IMG/VR virus record: IMGVR_UViG_3300031552_000009
Coordinates: 1-47,041 of that record
Strand: one strand, 5' to 3'
Length of the DNA: 47,041 nucleotides
Source of the DNA: a virus
Shown: in pieces, positions 24,901-33,790 of the stretch
Numbering within the stretch: the stretch's first letter is position 1
Layout: each line of letters starts with the position of its first letter
The notes under the pieces: model-generated
Told to the model about the DNA's origin: nothing
Databases searched by the model: none
The model's input: only the letters and a program-made list of their open reading frames with translations
Made by a program: the position numbers and the translations under genes

Positions 24901-27025
24901 TCTACAAAAGCAGGCATTCGCCAAATTGCCCGCCGAGTTGAAAGACTCGAAGTTGCGCCGCGCGATTGACGAGATCGCCGACTTCAATGACGCCTATCTG
25001 CGAGCCGTCCTGGACGAAGACGCCGGCGATGTCGGCTGGGTGCCCGATTATTTCTATGGGATTTACAAAGGAGGGCGGAAACTCAGCGCCTTCGTCAAGC
25101 ATTGGCAAACCACGGTTCGCTACACGAAGCACAAGGTTTTCCGGACCTATGCCGAAGCCAAGGCGTTCGGCTTGGAGGCGCGCACGGTCAATCCGGTAGA
25201 CAATCTGCGCAAGGAGTTCCAAGCCATCGCTCGGCACGTCGCGATGAAACGGCTGCGCAATCATCTGATGGAACAGGGTGAAGGACTGTATATCGCAAAG
25301 GCCGACCAGGCTCCCGGCGATTGGGACTTCATCGGCGATCCGATGCGGCCAGAGCCGGCCTTCGCCGATGTCCGGGTCGAACCGACCTTGGCCCGCCTCA
25401 TCAACAGCCTGATCTCCACGAACAAGATCACGCAGAACAAGGTGCTCGATACGTTTCGTAAGATCAACAACGGCCTGCGGAGCCTGAAATTCATCGGCAG
25501 CGCCTTTCATGCCATTCAGATCACGAAACAGTCCGTTGCCGACACCGGGTATCTGGGTTTCTACAAAAGGACGTCCGCCACGGGATTCAAGAACCTCTTC
25601 ACGGATATGCGCAACGATCCGGCCTTGCGCGAAATCTACCAGGACTACGTCCTGCACGGCGGCGGTCATAGGTATTCGCTGGATTCACAGGCCCAGCAGG
25701 CGCTCAAGGAATTGCTCTATCAACTCGACAAAGGTTCACAGGTGGCGCTGAAAGCACTGACTACGCCCGCGAAGATACCCGTTGGGTTCGTGAACTGGAT
25801 GTTCGAGCAGTACATTCCCGGCGTCAAATTCGCCAAGTACATGGACGCCGTCGGCGAGCAGGAGGCCAAACTGGGCCGGCAACTCACGTCCGCAGAGAAG
25901 ATCGAGATCGTTAAGGAACAGCAGAACTTCTACGGCATGATGAACGAACGCCTGTTTGGTCGCAGCGGGACGGTGACGACGGCGCTGCGCTTCGTCTTCA
26001 TGGCCCCCGGCTATGCCGAAGGCAACTATCGCACCATCGCGAAGGCCGGTCTGCAGTGGGGCGTCGGTCCCGAGGGCTATCGCGCCTCGCGCTCGCGGGC
26101 GAACATTATCAACTCGTGGATTGTGACTACGGTCTGTGCTACCGTCGGCACCCTCATTATGACTCACAAGTGGCCGAAGAAGCCCGAATCGCTGGAAGAG
26201 GTGCGCGACCTGCTGAAGATCGACACCGGGCGCGATGACGAACATGGCGACCGGATTATGATTGATCTGGCCTCCTACGATAAAGATTACTGGAACGTCA
26301 TTTTCAACACGATGACCGGACGCCCGGACAAGGCCGTCTCCGAGAGCATCAAGCGCATCGGCGGCATGAAGGCCACAACGTTTGAGATGCTCCATGACGT
26401 GATGTCCCTGATGATGGGCAAGGCCCTCTACGACTGGAAGGGTGACGTCGTCTATCACCCGACCGACCCCTTTATGGAGAAGATGACGGAGACCGTGCTT
26501 TATGAGATTCGTCGGCTCGAACCGATCTCGGTCAGCGTGTTCCGACAGTCCGAGGGCAAGGATGTCGATACGGCGGTCGCAGTCATGGAGGCGCTCATCG
26601 GCTTGCGGCCGACGTATGGCGAGGCTACATTGGCCCAGCGGCAGGCCCTACGCGACTGCTGGGACTTGCGTGAGAAGCGCGAAGAACTCTCATGGAGGTT
26701 AGCGGGCTATCAAGATCCGTGGAGCGCTGTGGACTACTACAACAAACAGGTCGTCTCCTTGCTCAACCACAAGTTCGTGCCCGAAGAGATGCGCCAAGAA
26801 TGGCTGGATAAACTGCTGATCGACCCGAAAAAAGTCGTGAATTGGAAGCGGTTTCCGGCGCACGCCATGACGGATGAGCAATTGCGCTTGGCCCTGCGCG
26901 AACACACCTACAAAAGCGCTTACCGACGTAGCGATGGCAAAGTCTATCCTGCCGGGCACGCCAAACAGGGATACGAAGATCAGGTCGCGAGCCTGCGTGC
27001 GGAATTGAAAAAACGCGGCCGCTGA
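21944..27025 (+). CDS. giant internal virion/ejection protein (T7 gp16-like position)
   Basis: 1,693 residues, the largest gene. The N-terminal part (to about 380) is helical with a Gly/Ala hydrophobic segment. Residues about 380-870 are Pro/Ala/Thr/Gln-rich linkers around inserted modules in visibly more AT-rich DNA (about 23480-24360), one of them between exact 20-base direct repeats. The C-terminal half (from about 900) is one large helical domain (RRGLQRIMGFVEPTLPVISK, VKEQQNFYGMMNERLFGRSG, INSWIVTTVCATVGTLIM). No transglycosylase motif was seen. Position and size match the largest ejection protein, and the modular centre resembles large polyvalent proteins. Confidence 0.7.
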   Translation: MPTLAELEEKTFTPTSLAALEARQGLTPAEPLNPYAQTWLDEPDLVDRAGAMGRLSWDLNAQHGLPLDRADAYQTCLYDLLDRQGLQTPEAGKASAIKQALTDHLQRLEPGKPASLLEDAKQWIRERTGLFEPPIYGRTFREQKPLRTLAGAAAYYGADYLNGLGLSIPDIVANQTSGYESLSAIVAAATGFEPTPRDIKAGEQVEFFAGLETAGTVSKTLVSRIAARVALKQVLAAGVTFAGRELSDQVAQKIINGDPIDGNQIWQEGGVGVLFGIGEVAISAGAQKLVGWTPAKLADEYVRRIPQLKTVPRADLEKTAQAALDSYQVSGGWMTMDQWHGKWDGHLQKFSDELRTLGTAARPEIGGAGRPALPGAQSRAPRQTQRPSAAQGPLTTPSAAPVLPPAPKAQVTAEGLAWIGALRGKAARGEPLTAPERNFLASIGIDLTNPIEMEVPGEEVPAITTPPEEPAVAAPGETPAAVEPTAQAAPAAEAQPGAVTREPWQMTREEREAILHGSDLNARKPVLQALFPDIVNRESPDPEGGDFSVSLWGEVNEPQRYGEGRVPFPWVAEAERSMIQRAVEEGKPVPRRVLEEYKSEPWADEALAKLEAQPGAVGQTSEQIQARLDAIEDDWISRYGEKAAFDAEAQINGTSPIPATEQREYDRLRRLRDLADKPQRDRARSIVFGTFAENEVPDEIATDAAKRFFGIDREDWPGSEGISSYFMATHGQRVFDDPAGTAKALAQYLLQHEEAAKGRDADGLLGPQSALTEQGKKALLQGYADKAKRIVETIVSRTRALRVESQPSPSGSEAQTQTEKQPPATARAGTVAKATAEKATIRPSEPPSPQTTPESGQAGEPPAGIATATGEAVVAEQSPEAKRAAEISRQRGLVDVSYVRRGLQRIMGFVEPTLPVISKYGRGLNAEVLKAIHSAEAETLSFDDHQLEAIDQTVTELEKMIRQYPREIQEAIMLTRGHGLEGEALALQKQAFAKLPAELKDSKLRRAIDEIADFNDAYLRAVLDEDAGDVGWVPDYFYGIYKGGRKLSAFVKHWQTTVRYTKHKVFRTYAEAKAFGLEARTVNPVDNLRKEFQAIARHVAMKRLRNHLMEQGEGLYIAKADQAPGDWDFIGDPMRPEPAFADVRVEPTLARLINSLISTNKITQNKVLDTFRKINNGLRSLKFIGSAFHAIQITKQSVADTGYLGFYKRTSATGFKNLFTDMRNDPALREIYQDYVLHGGGHRYSLDSQAQQALKELLYQLDKGSQVALKALTTPAKIPVGFVNWMFEQYIPGVKFAKYMDAVGEQEAKLGRQLTSAEKIEIVKEQQNFYGMMNERLFGRSGTVTTALRFVFMAPGYAEGNYRTIAKAGLQWGVGPEGYRASRSRANIINSWIVTTVCATVGTLIMTHKWPKKPESLEEVRDLLKIDTGRDDEHGDRIMIDLASYDKDYWNVIFNTMTGRPDKAVSESIKRIGGMKATTFEMLHDVMSLMMGKALYDWKGDVVYHPTDPFMEKMTETVLYEIRRLEPISVSVFRQSEGKDVDTAVAVMEALIGLRPTYGEATLAQRQALRDCWDLREKREELSWRLAGYQDPWSAVDYYNKQVVSLLNHKFVPEEMRQEWLDKLLIDPKKVVNWKRFPAHAMTDEQLRLALREHTYKSAYRRSDGKVYPAGHAKQGYEDQVASLRAELKKRGR
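23420..23439 (+). repeat. 20-base direct repeat flanking inserted module, copy A
   Basis: Identical to 23774-23793, start-to-start distance 354 bases (118 codons, so in frame). Both copies encode EAQPGAV. The DNA between them is more AT-rich than the gene on either side. Confidence 0.8.
23774..23793 (+). repeat. 20-base direct repeat flanking inserted module, copy B
   Basis: Second copy of the exact repeat at 23420-23439. A shortened relative (GAGGCCCAG) recurs near 24379. Consistent with domain gain by recombination between linkers. Confidence 0.8.
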
Positions 27026-27039
27026 TAAAGGAGTACACC

Positions 27040-30000
27040 ATGATCCGGATACGTTGGTTCTTCATCACCCTGATCCTCCTGGCGGCGTCCTGCGCCAGCG
27101 CCCAAGTGACCGAAGGCTACATGTGGGAGCAAAAGACCTGCGATGGTTCGGTCAAGAGTTTCACGTTCAGCTTCAAAATCCGGGCCGCGACGGAGGTCGT
27201 CGTGTACGCCATGGACACGACGACGACACCTTACACCAGCGCGACGCTCACGAGCGGCACGGACTATACGCTCAGCGTCTACAACGGCCGGTATCCCGCG
27301 ACCGGCGGCACGATCACGACGACCCTCGCTTATCCGAGCACGACCTACCTCATTATCACCACGGATATCGCCTTGACGCAGTCCGGACAACTGGCCACGG
27401 GCGCCTGGGATCCGCTGACGGTCCAATATATGATCGACAAGAGTCGCGCCATCGACAATGAGCAAGACCGGCGCTTGGCCCAGACGCTGCACAATCCGTC
27501 GACCATCAATCCGAATGTCACCACGGAACTGCCCGGCCTCGGCAGCGCCGGTTATGTCTACCGCGCTGCCAACGGCGTGCCGTCCCTTAAAAGCGGCCTC
27601 ACTCCGGACGCCAACCTCGAAAGACTCGCCACGAACGAGAACATCCAGGACTTCGCCGACTTCGAGCCGAACGATGCCGGCGCTTCCTACCCGGACTATC
27701 CGGCAGTGGCGTGGCTTTGGTTCGACTATACGAAATCGTGGGGCAAGAAGCTCATCAGCGATCTCGGCAGCACCTTGCTGGGCGTGCCCACCGTCCTGGA
27801 CGGACAGCGGGCCCTCGATCTCGAACCCGGCGTGGACGTGCAAGCCTACGACCCGAACCTACAGGCCATCGCGGCGCTGAATACGACCGCGCACGGCCGG
27901 GGCCTGCTCGATGACGCCAACGCGGCCGAATCCCGCGCTTCAATCGACGCCCAGCGCAAGCTCGTCTTCGACGTGAACGAGTACGGGGCGGAAGGGGATG
28001 GCGTCACGGGCGACAGTGCGGCGATCAACGCTGCCTTGGCGGCTGGATCTGGCGCAACGGTTGTTTTTGCGGCGGGCACCTACCTGCTGGACTCCGCGAT
28101 CTCCGTCCCCGACGACGTGACTGTGGAATTCCTGCCGGGGGCGATGATCGACTTGGATGACTACAACTTCGACGCGGACAATGTGATCGCAGGTCGTTAT
28201 CAGATATTCGACTACACGGGTACGGGAGTGGCTCGACTGGGGACGGGATCGGATTATGATTTCAATTTCCATTACCCTGATCCGGCTTACCCACAATGGT
28301 GGGGGGCATTTGGTGATGACGACGTAGATGACGCGGACGCCATCCAAAACTGCCTCAACTCTCTCGGCCTTAGTCTGGCAGCCGGGAATACGATGAGCGG
28401 GCGGGTGGACTTCGGTCCGGGCCGGTTTCTCATTGACCATACCATTCGCATCAACTGGTTCACCACGGACGGCACGGCCGGAGATGATTTCAGTTTGGGC
28501 GGCTTGGACAATCTCTCTTTTGGCGGTTCACCGGCCCGTTGGGGGGCCGTGAATCTGGTGATTCAGGGCAGCGGGGCACGCTATGTCGCGGGCTATGGCG
28601 AGGACGCCGCCGGGGGCACGGAGTTTGAGTGGAATACGACCGACGAAGGGCCGGTCTTCTGGGTAGTCAATGGCCGCGGTGTGCAGTTCCGCGATCTGGC
28701 GATCAACGGTGACAGCCTCACGGCCGATACGGGAATCTGGCTGACGGGCACCACTAGCGGAACGCGGCTCGACAATCTGCAAATCGCAGAGTGCAAAATC
28801 GGTGTGCGGCAGGGCTGTAATGTCCATTGGTCTTTCGATCCGGTGACATTCAGCAATTACGAGACGGCCGGCGTCCAAGCTCAGGGGGGCATGAGCGTGG
28901 ATATGACCTACGGCACGATGGTAATGATGTACAATTGCACCGCCGGTTGGTCCAACGAGTCGAATCAGAGTATACATACAGTGCTGCAACTGTTGGCCGT
29001 GAACGGACCCGACACCGACGACAGTTATGGTATCTATCTGGCCAATGGCAAAATGGACGTGGGGGAACTCTACGTTTCCGAGGTGGAGTACGGATTACGC
29101 GCTCTCGGCGGGTCGTTTACTTTGTCGGGACGCGGTCATTGTGAGGATTTTGCCCCGACGGCCGACGACGCCCATACGATCAAAGCCAACGGCGTAGGCG
29201 TGTTGATCGTCAACGGTCTCGACTGTCCCAATGACGTGACGATCACGGACAGCGGCGGCTACAATTGCTATGCCTATCTCAACGGGCTGGGGATTGCGGG
29301 CGATCTGACTATTGGAGGAGCGGGGTCGGGCAGCTATCGCCATTCCGTCTCCGTTGATAACTGCAAAGTCACCGGTACGCTCGATCTGTCTACCAATTCT
29401 GCCCGACTGGACTACAGTCAGAGGACATGCAATTTCACGGGAGAGTTGGCCTCACCCGTGACGGGGTGGGCCTCGTGCGATAGTTTCAGTCAGGTCGGCT
29501 GCCAGTATTCCAGCAGCTTGACTGACACGGCCCTCGCTTCCGATGTGCACGCGGGCAAGTCGTTATATGCGGCGGCGGGACTGACCGTGGCCAACGGTCC
29601 CACCTCCGCCGGCTATGTGGACTTCTACGACAACGGCAACAACTACATGCGGCAGCAGGCAGCGGCCAGCATAGGGTCTAACTTTACCGTGACCTGGCCC
29701 GACGCCGTTCCCGGCTCTACGAGCTATCTGCAAATGAGCACGGCGGGAGTGCTTGACTACAACACGCCTTCCGGCGCAGGCGATATGGAGAAAGCCACCT
29801 ATGACACCGATGCCAGCGGTTACGCGGACGGCAATGACGCCGTGCCCTATGGCGCAGGATGGGCTGACTCGAACGATGCAGCACCGATGGCCGCCGTCTA
29901 CGCGGCGATCCTTGCAGCCGGGGGGCATGACGCCGTGACGATCTCTGAGGAACTGAACTTTCTCCTGCTGCTGACCGGGCAGGCATTGGATTTCAACGAT

Positions 30001-31185
30001 GTCGCTGCCAACTACGTTCTGGCCGGTCCCACGACAGGAGCGGCAGCAAAGCCAACTCTGCGCGCACTTGTGGCAGGGGATATCCCAGACATCTCAGGAA
30101 CATACCAAACAGTCCTGACCAACTCGGCGGGACTCGCGGGAGCCCTCTCGGATGAAACCGGGTCCGGGGCGGCAGTCTTCGCAGACACCCCCACACTGGT
30201 AACGCCCATCCTCGGAACGCCAACATCCGGTACGCTGACGAACTGCGACGGTACAGCAGCCAGCTTGACGGCAGGTACAGCAACCGTTGCCACGACAGTC
30301 ACCATCACCGACAATGAAGACACGGCAGAAAACAACCCTCTCGTATTTGTCGCCGGGGGGGATTTGGACGGCGGAGATTTGGGTCTTGAATCGGATGGCA
30401 CTACCTACTACACCCCGTCCACCGGTGTTATCACGGCCACGGGGTTCGCCGGGGCTTTGACGGGCAACGTGACCGGGGATGTCTCGGGTTCGTCGGGTTC
30501 CTGCACGGGCAATGCGGCCACGGCCACGACCGCCAGCAACCTGGCCGAAGACGGCGTCGATGCCATCACTGAAATTGCCGCCGCCCTCAAAAGCGGCTCC
30601 GACACGACGCTGGTCACGGGTACGGCAGGCTCAACCGGCAACCTCGCGGAATGGGACGGTAACGGAGACGCTGTCGATTCCTCCCTTGCCACGGCGGACG
30701 TGGTTACAGGGGCCAGCAGCGACACCTTCACCAACAAGACCCTCGACGCCGACGGCTCCGGCAACAGCCTCACCAACATTGACGAGGACAACTGCAAGGA
30801 CGGCTCCGACCTCGTCACTATAGGTGTAGGAGTCGTCATCGACGGAGGTGGAGAAGCCATCAGTACGGGTCTGTATTGCTGGATACAATTCCCCTATAAC
30901 TGCACGATCAAAAGCGTTACCCTTTTGGGAGACCAAGCCGGAGCCATCGTAGTAGACATCTGGAAGTGCTCCTACGCTGACTTCGATCAGTCCACCCACC
31001 CGGTAGATGGTGATTCGATCACGTCCGCTTCGCCGCCCACCATCTCGGCATCCGGGGTCAAAGCGGAGGATTCGACGCTCACCAGTTGGACCACGGCAAT
31101 TACGGCCGGAGACATCTTGGCTTTCAATGTGGATTCCTGTACAACTATCGAACGATGCACACTGACGATTGTGGTGGAGAAGTGA
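27040..31185 (+). CDS. signal-peptide-bearing tail fibre/spike with pectate-lyase-type helix
   Basis: 1,381 residues. The N-terminal signal MIRIRWFFITLILLAASCAS has likely cleavage at ASA-Q. It is followed by a domain laid out like the T7 tail-fibre attachment domain (KSFTFSFKIRAATEVVVYAM, LTSGTDYTLSVYNG, GGTITTTLAYPST, then YMIDKSRAIDNEQDRRLAQ). At about 308-370 comes the pectate-lyase-3 opening (VNEYGAEGDGVTGDSAAINA) and a long beta-helix. From about 900 on there are fibre-type repeats (PTLVTPILGTPTSGTLTN, DTFTNKTLDADGSGNSLTN). GGAG lies about eight bases before the ATG. It is probably the main receptor-binding or glycan-degrading fibre; an attachment domain behind an export signal is odd. 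Confidence 0.75.
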   Translation: MIRIRWFFITLILLAASCASAQVTEGYMWEQKTCDGSVKSFTFSFKIRAATEVVVYAMDTTTTPYTSATLTSGTDYTLSVYNGRYPATGGTITTTLAYPSTTYLIITTDIALTQSGQLATGAWDPLTVQYMIDKSRAIDNEQDRRLAQTLHNPSTINPNVTTELPGLGSAGYVYRAANGVPSLKSGLTPDANLERLATNENIQDFADFEPNDAGASYPDYPAVAWLWFDYTKSWGKKLISDLGSTLLGVPTVLDGQRALDLEPGVDVQAYDPNLQAIAALNTTAHGRGLLDDANAAESRASIDAQRKLVFDVNEYGAEGDGVTGDSAAINAALAAGSGATVVFAAGTYLLDSAISVPDDVTVEFLPGAMIDLDDYNFDADNVIAGRYQIFDYTGTGVARLGTGSDYDFNFHYPDPAYPQWWGAFGDDDVDDADAIQNCLNSLGLSLAAGNTMSGRVDFGPGRFLIDHTIRINWFTTDGTAGDDFSLGGLDNLSFGGSPARWGAVNLVIQGSGARYVAGYGEDAAGGTEFEWNTTDEGPVFWVVNGRGVQFRDLAINGDSLTADTGIWLTGTTSGTRLDNLQIAECKIGVRQGCNVHWSFDPVTFSNYETAGVQAQGGMSVDMTYGTMVMMYNCTAGWSNESNQSIHTVLQLLAVNGPDTDDSYGIYLANGKMDVGELYVSEVEYGLRALGGSFTLSGRGHCEDFAPTADDAHTIKANGVGVLIVNGLDCPNDVTITDSGGYNCYAYLNGLGIAGDLTIGGAGSGSYRHSVSVDNCKVTGTLDLSTNSARLDYSQRTCNFTGELASPVTGWASCDSFSQVGCQYSSSLTDTALASDVHAGKSLYAAAGLTVANGPTSAGYVDFYDNGNNYMRQQAAASIGSNFTVTWPDAVPGSTSYLQMSTAGVLDYNTPSGAGDMEKATYDTDASGYADGNDAVPYGAGWADSNDAAPMAAVYAAILAAGGHDAVTISEELNFLLLLTGQALDFNDVAANYVLAGPTTGAAAKPTLRALVAGDIPDISGTYQTVLTNSAGLAGALSDETGSGAAVFADTPTLVTPILGTPTSGTLTNCDGTAASLTAGTATVATTVTITDNEDTAENNPLVFVAGGDLDGGDLGLESDGTTYYTPSTGVITATGFAGALTGNVTGDVSGSSGSCTGNAATATTASNLAEDGVDAITEIAAALKSGSDTTLVTGTAGSTGNLAEWDGNGDAVDSSLATADVVTGASSDTFTNKTLDADGSGNSLTNIDEDNCKDGSDLVTIGVGVVIDGGGEAISTGLYCWIQFPYNCTIKSVTLLGDQAGAIVVDIWKCSYADFDQSTHPVDGDSITSASPPTISASGVKAEDSTLTSWTTAITAGDILAFNVDSCTTIERCTLTIVVEK

Positions 31186-31186
31186 T

Positions 31187-32563
31187 ATGAAAAACAGAAC
31201 CATGCTTGTATTGCTCTTCTCAGCAATCTTCTGTGCACCGGTGTTGGGTCAGCTTTCCGATACGACCGAGCCCGCGTACTACAAGATCATCACCGCAGCG
31301 GACGCGGACATTCCCGGCAACATCGCCCACGCATTGATTTACGTGCCGTTCGACGATGCGGATTTTCACACCCTTTCAGCGCGAGAGGCGTCTCTGCACG
31401 TCACCGTGGACGGAGAAACGACGGTGCTGCCACGCTATATCAACGCGTGGACGGACGATGGCGATTCGGTGGTAGGCGGTCTCTACTTCACTTCGCCGTT
31501 GACGGATGGGCAAGATAACAAGTTTCGCATCTGGTACGATGCAAACGCCGACAACGACGGCAGCCAGGATGGAGCGGGCATCTGTTCAGCCATCGGGGCA
31601 GAGGTTTTCATTCCGTGCAACGAAGGGACCGGAGGGACAGTGGCCGATATCAGCGGTAACGGTCACAACGGCACACTGGAGGGAGACGCCACATGGAATG
31701 CATCCGGCAAATTGGGACCATGCCTGCAACTCGACGGGACCGATGATTACGTGGATTGCGGGTCTTTTGATTCTCATAGTTGGTCTGCGTACACCTTATG
31801 GTCCTGGGTGAATTACGATTCGTCCGGAACAGACGAGCACAGCGTCATCAGTAATTTCGATAATAGCAATACCCACGGCAGTTTTATCATGCGACTGGAA
31901 CCTTCGAATGATACGATAGAGTCGTATGCGATCATCGTATCCGATACGCAGGTAGGGGCGCAGTTCGCGACAGCGATCACGGCGAATCAATGGCAATCTG
32001 TCGGGGTCACATTCGATTCTTCCCTGGGGATGCACGCGTATCCAGACGGAACGAAAAGCGCCACGTCCGTATCTATCGGGGCCGCTCTGGATGCCGATTA
32101 TTCCAGCAGCGACAACCATCTCTTGCTGGGAAGCTCACCACACGCCGTCACGGATGATCTGACCGGTTATCTGGGTTGCTCCATAGTCTTTACGCGATGT
32201 CTCGATGACATCGAAATGCTGTGGCTGGCCAACAATCAAGATTCGGCTACGGGCCTGTTCTCGTGGGGCAGCGAAACAGCAGCGGATTGGGGTGCGGGAC
32301 CGGCGACACCCGCCCTGCCGCCACCGATCATCTGGTTCAGTGAGACTCTACAGGACTACAACGATCTGAGTGCGTGGTACGATGGCGAGTTGGCCCCGCG
32401 CGTGCATGCGCAGATTCAAGCCGAGAACCGGCAGATGATCGACAGCTTTCTCTCGGCACTGCAACTGTCGCTCTGCCGGAACGAGATCAACATGAGCGTG
32501 ACCGACAGGCAATGGGCCTGGATGCGGGCAAACAAACTCAAGAACCACGGATTATCGGATTAG
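31187..32563 (+). CDS. secreted DUF2341/LamG-type receptor-binding protein
   Basis: 458 residues. Signal peptide MKNRTMLVLLFSAIFCAPVL (cleavage near VLG-Q). The first domain (HALIYVPFDDADFHTLSARE, then DNKFRIWYDAN) resembles DUF2341. A LamG/concanavalin-like sandwich follows (VADISGNGHNGTLEGDATW, CLQLDGTDDYVDCGSF), a fold that binds sugars. The C-terminal 100 residues are helical (HAQIQAENRQMIDSFLSAL). Start 31187 has GGAG about eight bases upstream and follows the fibre stop directly. Likely an accessory fibre or exported glycan-binding protein. Confidence 0.7.
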   Translation: MKNRTMLVLLFSAIFCAPVLGQLSDTTEPAYYKIITAADADIPGNIAHALIYVPFDDADFHTLSAREASLHVTVDGETTVLPRYINAWTDDGDSVVGGLYFTSPLTDGQDNKFRIWYDANADNDGSQDGAGICSAIGAEVFIPCNEGTGGTVADISGNGHNGTLEGDATWNASGKLGPCLQLDGTDDYVDCGSFDSHSWSAYTLWSWVNYDSSGTDEHSVISNFDNSNTHGSFIMRLEPSNDTIESYAIIVSDTQVGAQFATAITANQWQSVGVTFDSSLGMHAYPDGTKSATSVSIGAALDADYSSSDNHLLLGSSPHAVTDDLTGYLGCSIVFTRCLDDIEMLWLANNQDSATGLFSWGSETAADWGAGPATPALPPPIIWFSETLQDYNDLSAWYDGELAPRVHAQIQAENRQMIDSFLSALQLSLCRNEINMSVTDRQWAWMRANKLKNHGLSD

Positions 32564-32575
32564 GAGAGTGAAGCG

Positions 32576-32890
32576 ATGTTTGATATTCTCGCTGCGGTGA
32601 ACTGGGAAGACTTGGTCCTGATGGGGACGGCCGTGGGTGTCTTTGGCGGCGGCAAGGTCGCTTACAACGCGATCAAAGGCAAACCCCCTCATGCATCGAG
32701 AGAGGTCTGTCCTCTACACGAATCGACCATGCAACTGATGAGCGAACGTAAGGAGATGGCCGATCAGGACCGCGCCGAGATCAAGGCCAGCATCAAAGAG
32801 GTCAAGGACAACATGCGTGCGGACTTCGACATCATCTTCCGCAAGCTCGATATCCTCCATGCCAGCGTGAAGAACGGGCAAAAACCATGA
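32576..32890 (+). CDS. small membrane-anchored coiled-coil protein (holin-like candidate)
   Basis: 104 residues starting MFDILAAVNWEDLVLMGTAV. One moderately hydrophobic N-terminal segment (about 11-30) precedes a charged helix likely to be a coiled coil (KEMADQDRAEIKASIKEVKD). Small membrane protein plus coiled coil after the fibre genes is where holins and XhlA-like proteins are often found, but no diagnostic motif is present. The stop overlaps the next start (ATGA). Confidence 0.5.
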   Translation: MFDILAAVNWEDLVLMGTAVGVFGGGKVAYNAIKGKPPHASREVCPLHESTMQLMSERKEMADQDRAEIKASIKEVKDNMRADFDIIFRKLDILHASVKNGQKP

Positions 32891-33120
32891 CGCCCTCGCT
32901 CAAATCCCTCCTAGCCCAATTGGAGGAATGGTGGAAACACGGAAGCCATAACCTGCAACGGCTGCGCGAACTCAAGGAGCAGGTGGTCCTCCACTGTGGA
33001 CTTGAACCCGCCGAAATAGATCGTCTGCCGAACGACCAAATGGATGCGTTCGGTCTCTATCTTGCCCTGTTGGACCATTTGAAAGACGCGCTGGACGAAG
33101 AAATCGTCAAGACGTGCTGA
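32887..33120 (+). CDS. small acidic helical protein
   Basis: 77 residues starting MTPSLKSLLAQLEEWWKHGS. All-helical by appearance, acidic C-terminus (LKDALDEEIVKTC). It starts within the previous stop (ATGA) and is the last gene before the 830-base island. Function unknown; a lysis-timing or tail-assembly role would be a guess. Confidence 0.55.
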   Translation: MTPSLKSLLAQLEEWWKHGSHNLQRLRELKEQVVLHCGLEPAEIDRLPNDQMDAFGLYLALLDHLKDALDEEIVKTC

Positions 33121-33265
33121 CGTGACGTAATGTCACCAATGCCCTACACTTGCGCCGATGGGACACTTGGCGTATTTGACCGCAACACGCCTATTTGTCT
33201 GATGTCTACGGGATTTCTCTTGCAATCAGCGTGCGTGATGCGCACACTGCGAAGCATGAACGTAA

Positions 33266-33336
33266 GGCGAGTAGACAACATGAATCATATTGCACCCACC
33301 CCAAGCAAGCAGCGCGCCCTTCCCTGTCTACTCGCC
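33266..33336 (+). ncRNA. 12-bp perfect inverted repeat (long stem-loop)
   Basis: GGCGAGTAGACA (33266-33277) pairs perfectly with TGTCTACTCGCC (33325-33336) across a 47-base loop. At 12 base pairs without mismatch it is the longest perfect stem noticed in the window. It may close a structured RNA or mark a binding site. Confidence 0.45.
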
Positions 33337-33359
33337 GTAGCATCTGGGCGTCGCTACCA

Positions 33360-33382
33360 TCGGGGGGCCACGCGCCCCCCGA
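33360..33382 (+). other. 9-bp GC hairpin
   Basis: TCGGGGGGC (33360-33368), loop CACGC, GCCCCCCGA (33374-33382). Very stable, with no T-run after it, so not a simple terminator. It lies 24 bases after the long stem at 33266-33336. Confidence 0.5.
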
Positions 33383-33423
33383 ATTGCCAATATCTCCCGT
33401 CCTTGGTATCTCAATTACCCTCC

Positions 33424-33441
33424 GACCCGGGCCGGGTTTTT
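33424..33441 (+). terminator. Rho-independent terminator of the late operon
   Basis: GACCCG (33424-33429), loop GGC, CGGGTT, then more T (five T in a row at 33437-33441). Stem plus T-run in the rightward direction, about 300 bases after the last late gene. Confidence 0.6.
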
Positions 33442-33595
33442 CAGATTGCAACCGCGCCGACGCCAACCAAGGAAGGTCCATCCAGCAGTGTTGCACACGG
33501 CAAGGAAACCATCGGCGCGGCGTCATCATCTTTCTCTGGGGGGCGATTGACCACCGCCCCCACTCCTTTCTGGCTTTTCATCACCTTTTCCTCCG

Positions 33596-33632
33596 AAGGC
33601 AGGATCAGGCCCAGAACCAGTCCTGCCTTTTG
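33596..33632 (+). terminator. second terminator-like stem-loop
   Basis: AAGGCAGGA (33596-33604) pairs perfectly with TCCTGCCTT (33621-33629) around a 16-base loop and runs into TTTT (33628-33631). Nine base pairs with a short T-run; a weaker or backup terminator is likely. Confidence 0.45.
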
Positions 33633-33790
33633 GGAACAGACGGCTGGGGAGATCAGCCGAGATTTCAGTCCGGGCCACTACGACGGGCGGCAGGGAGGCT
33701 GCCCGCCGAATGGCCTACATCGCTCTTTGACAACTATCACCCCGGCCAGCAAGGACGCCGCACGGATGCGCGGACGCGCGGCCGGGTTTT

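Noticed and set aside
33206-33529. 107-codon minus-strand frame in the island
   Set aside because: It spans the 12-bp stem and the terminator, has no ribosome site and a non-protein-like composition.
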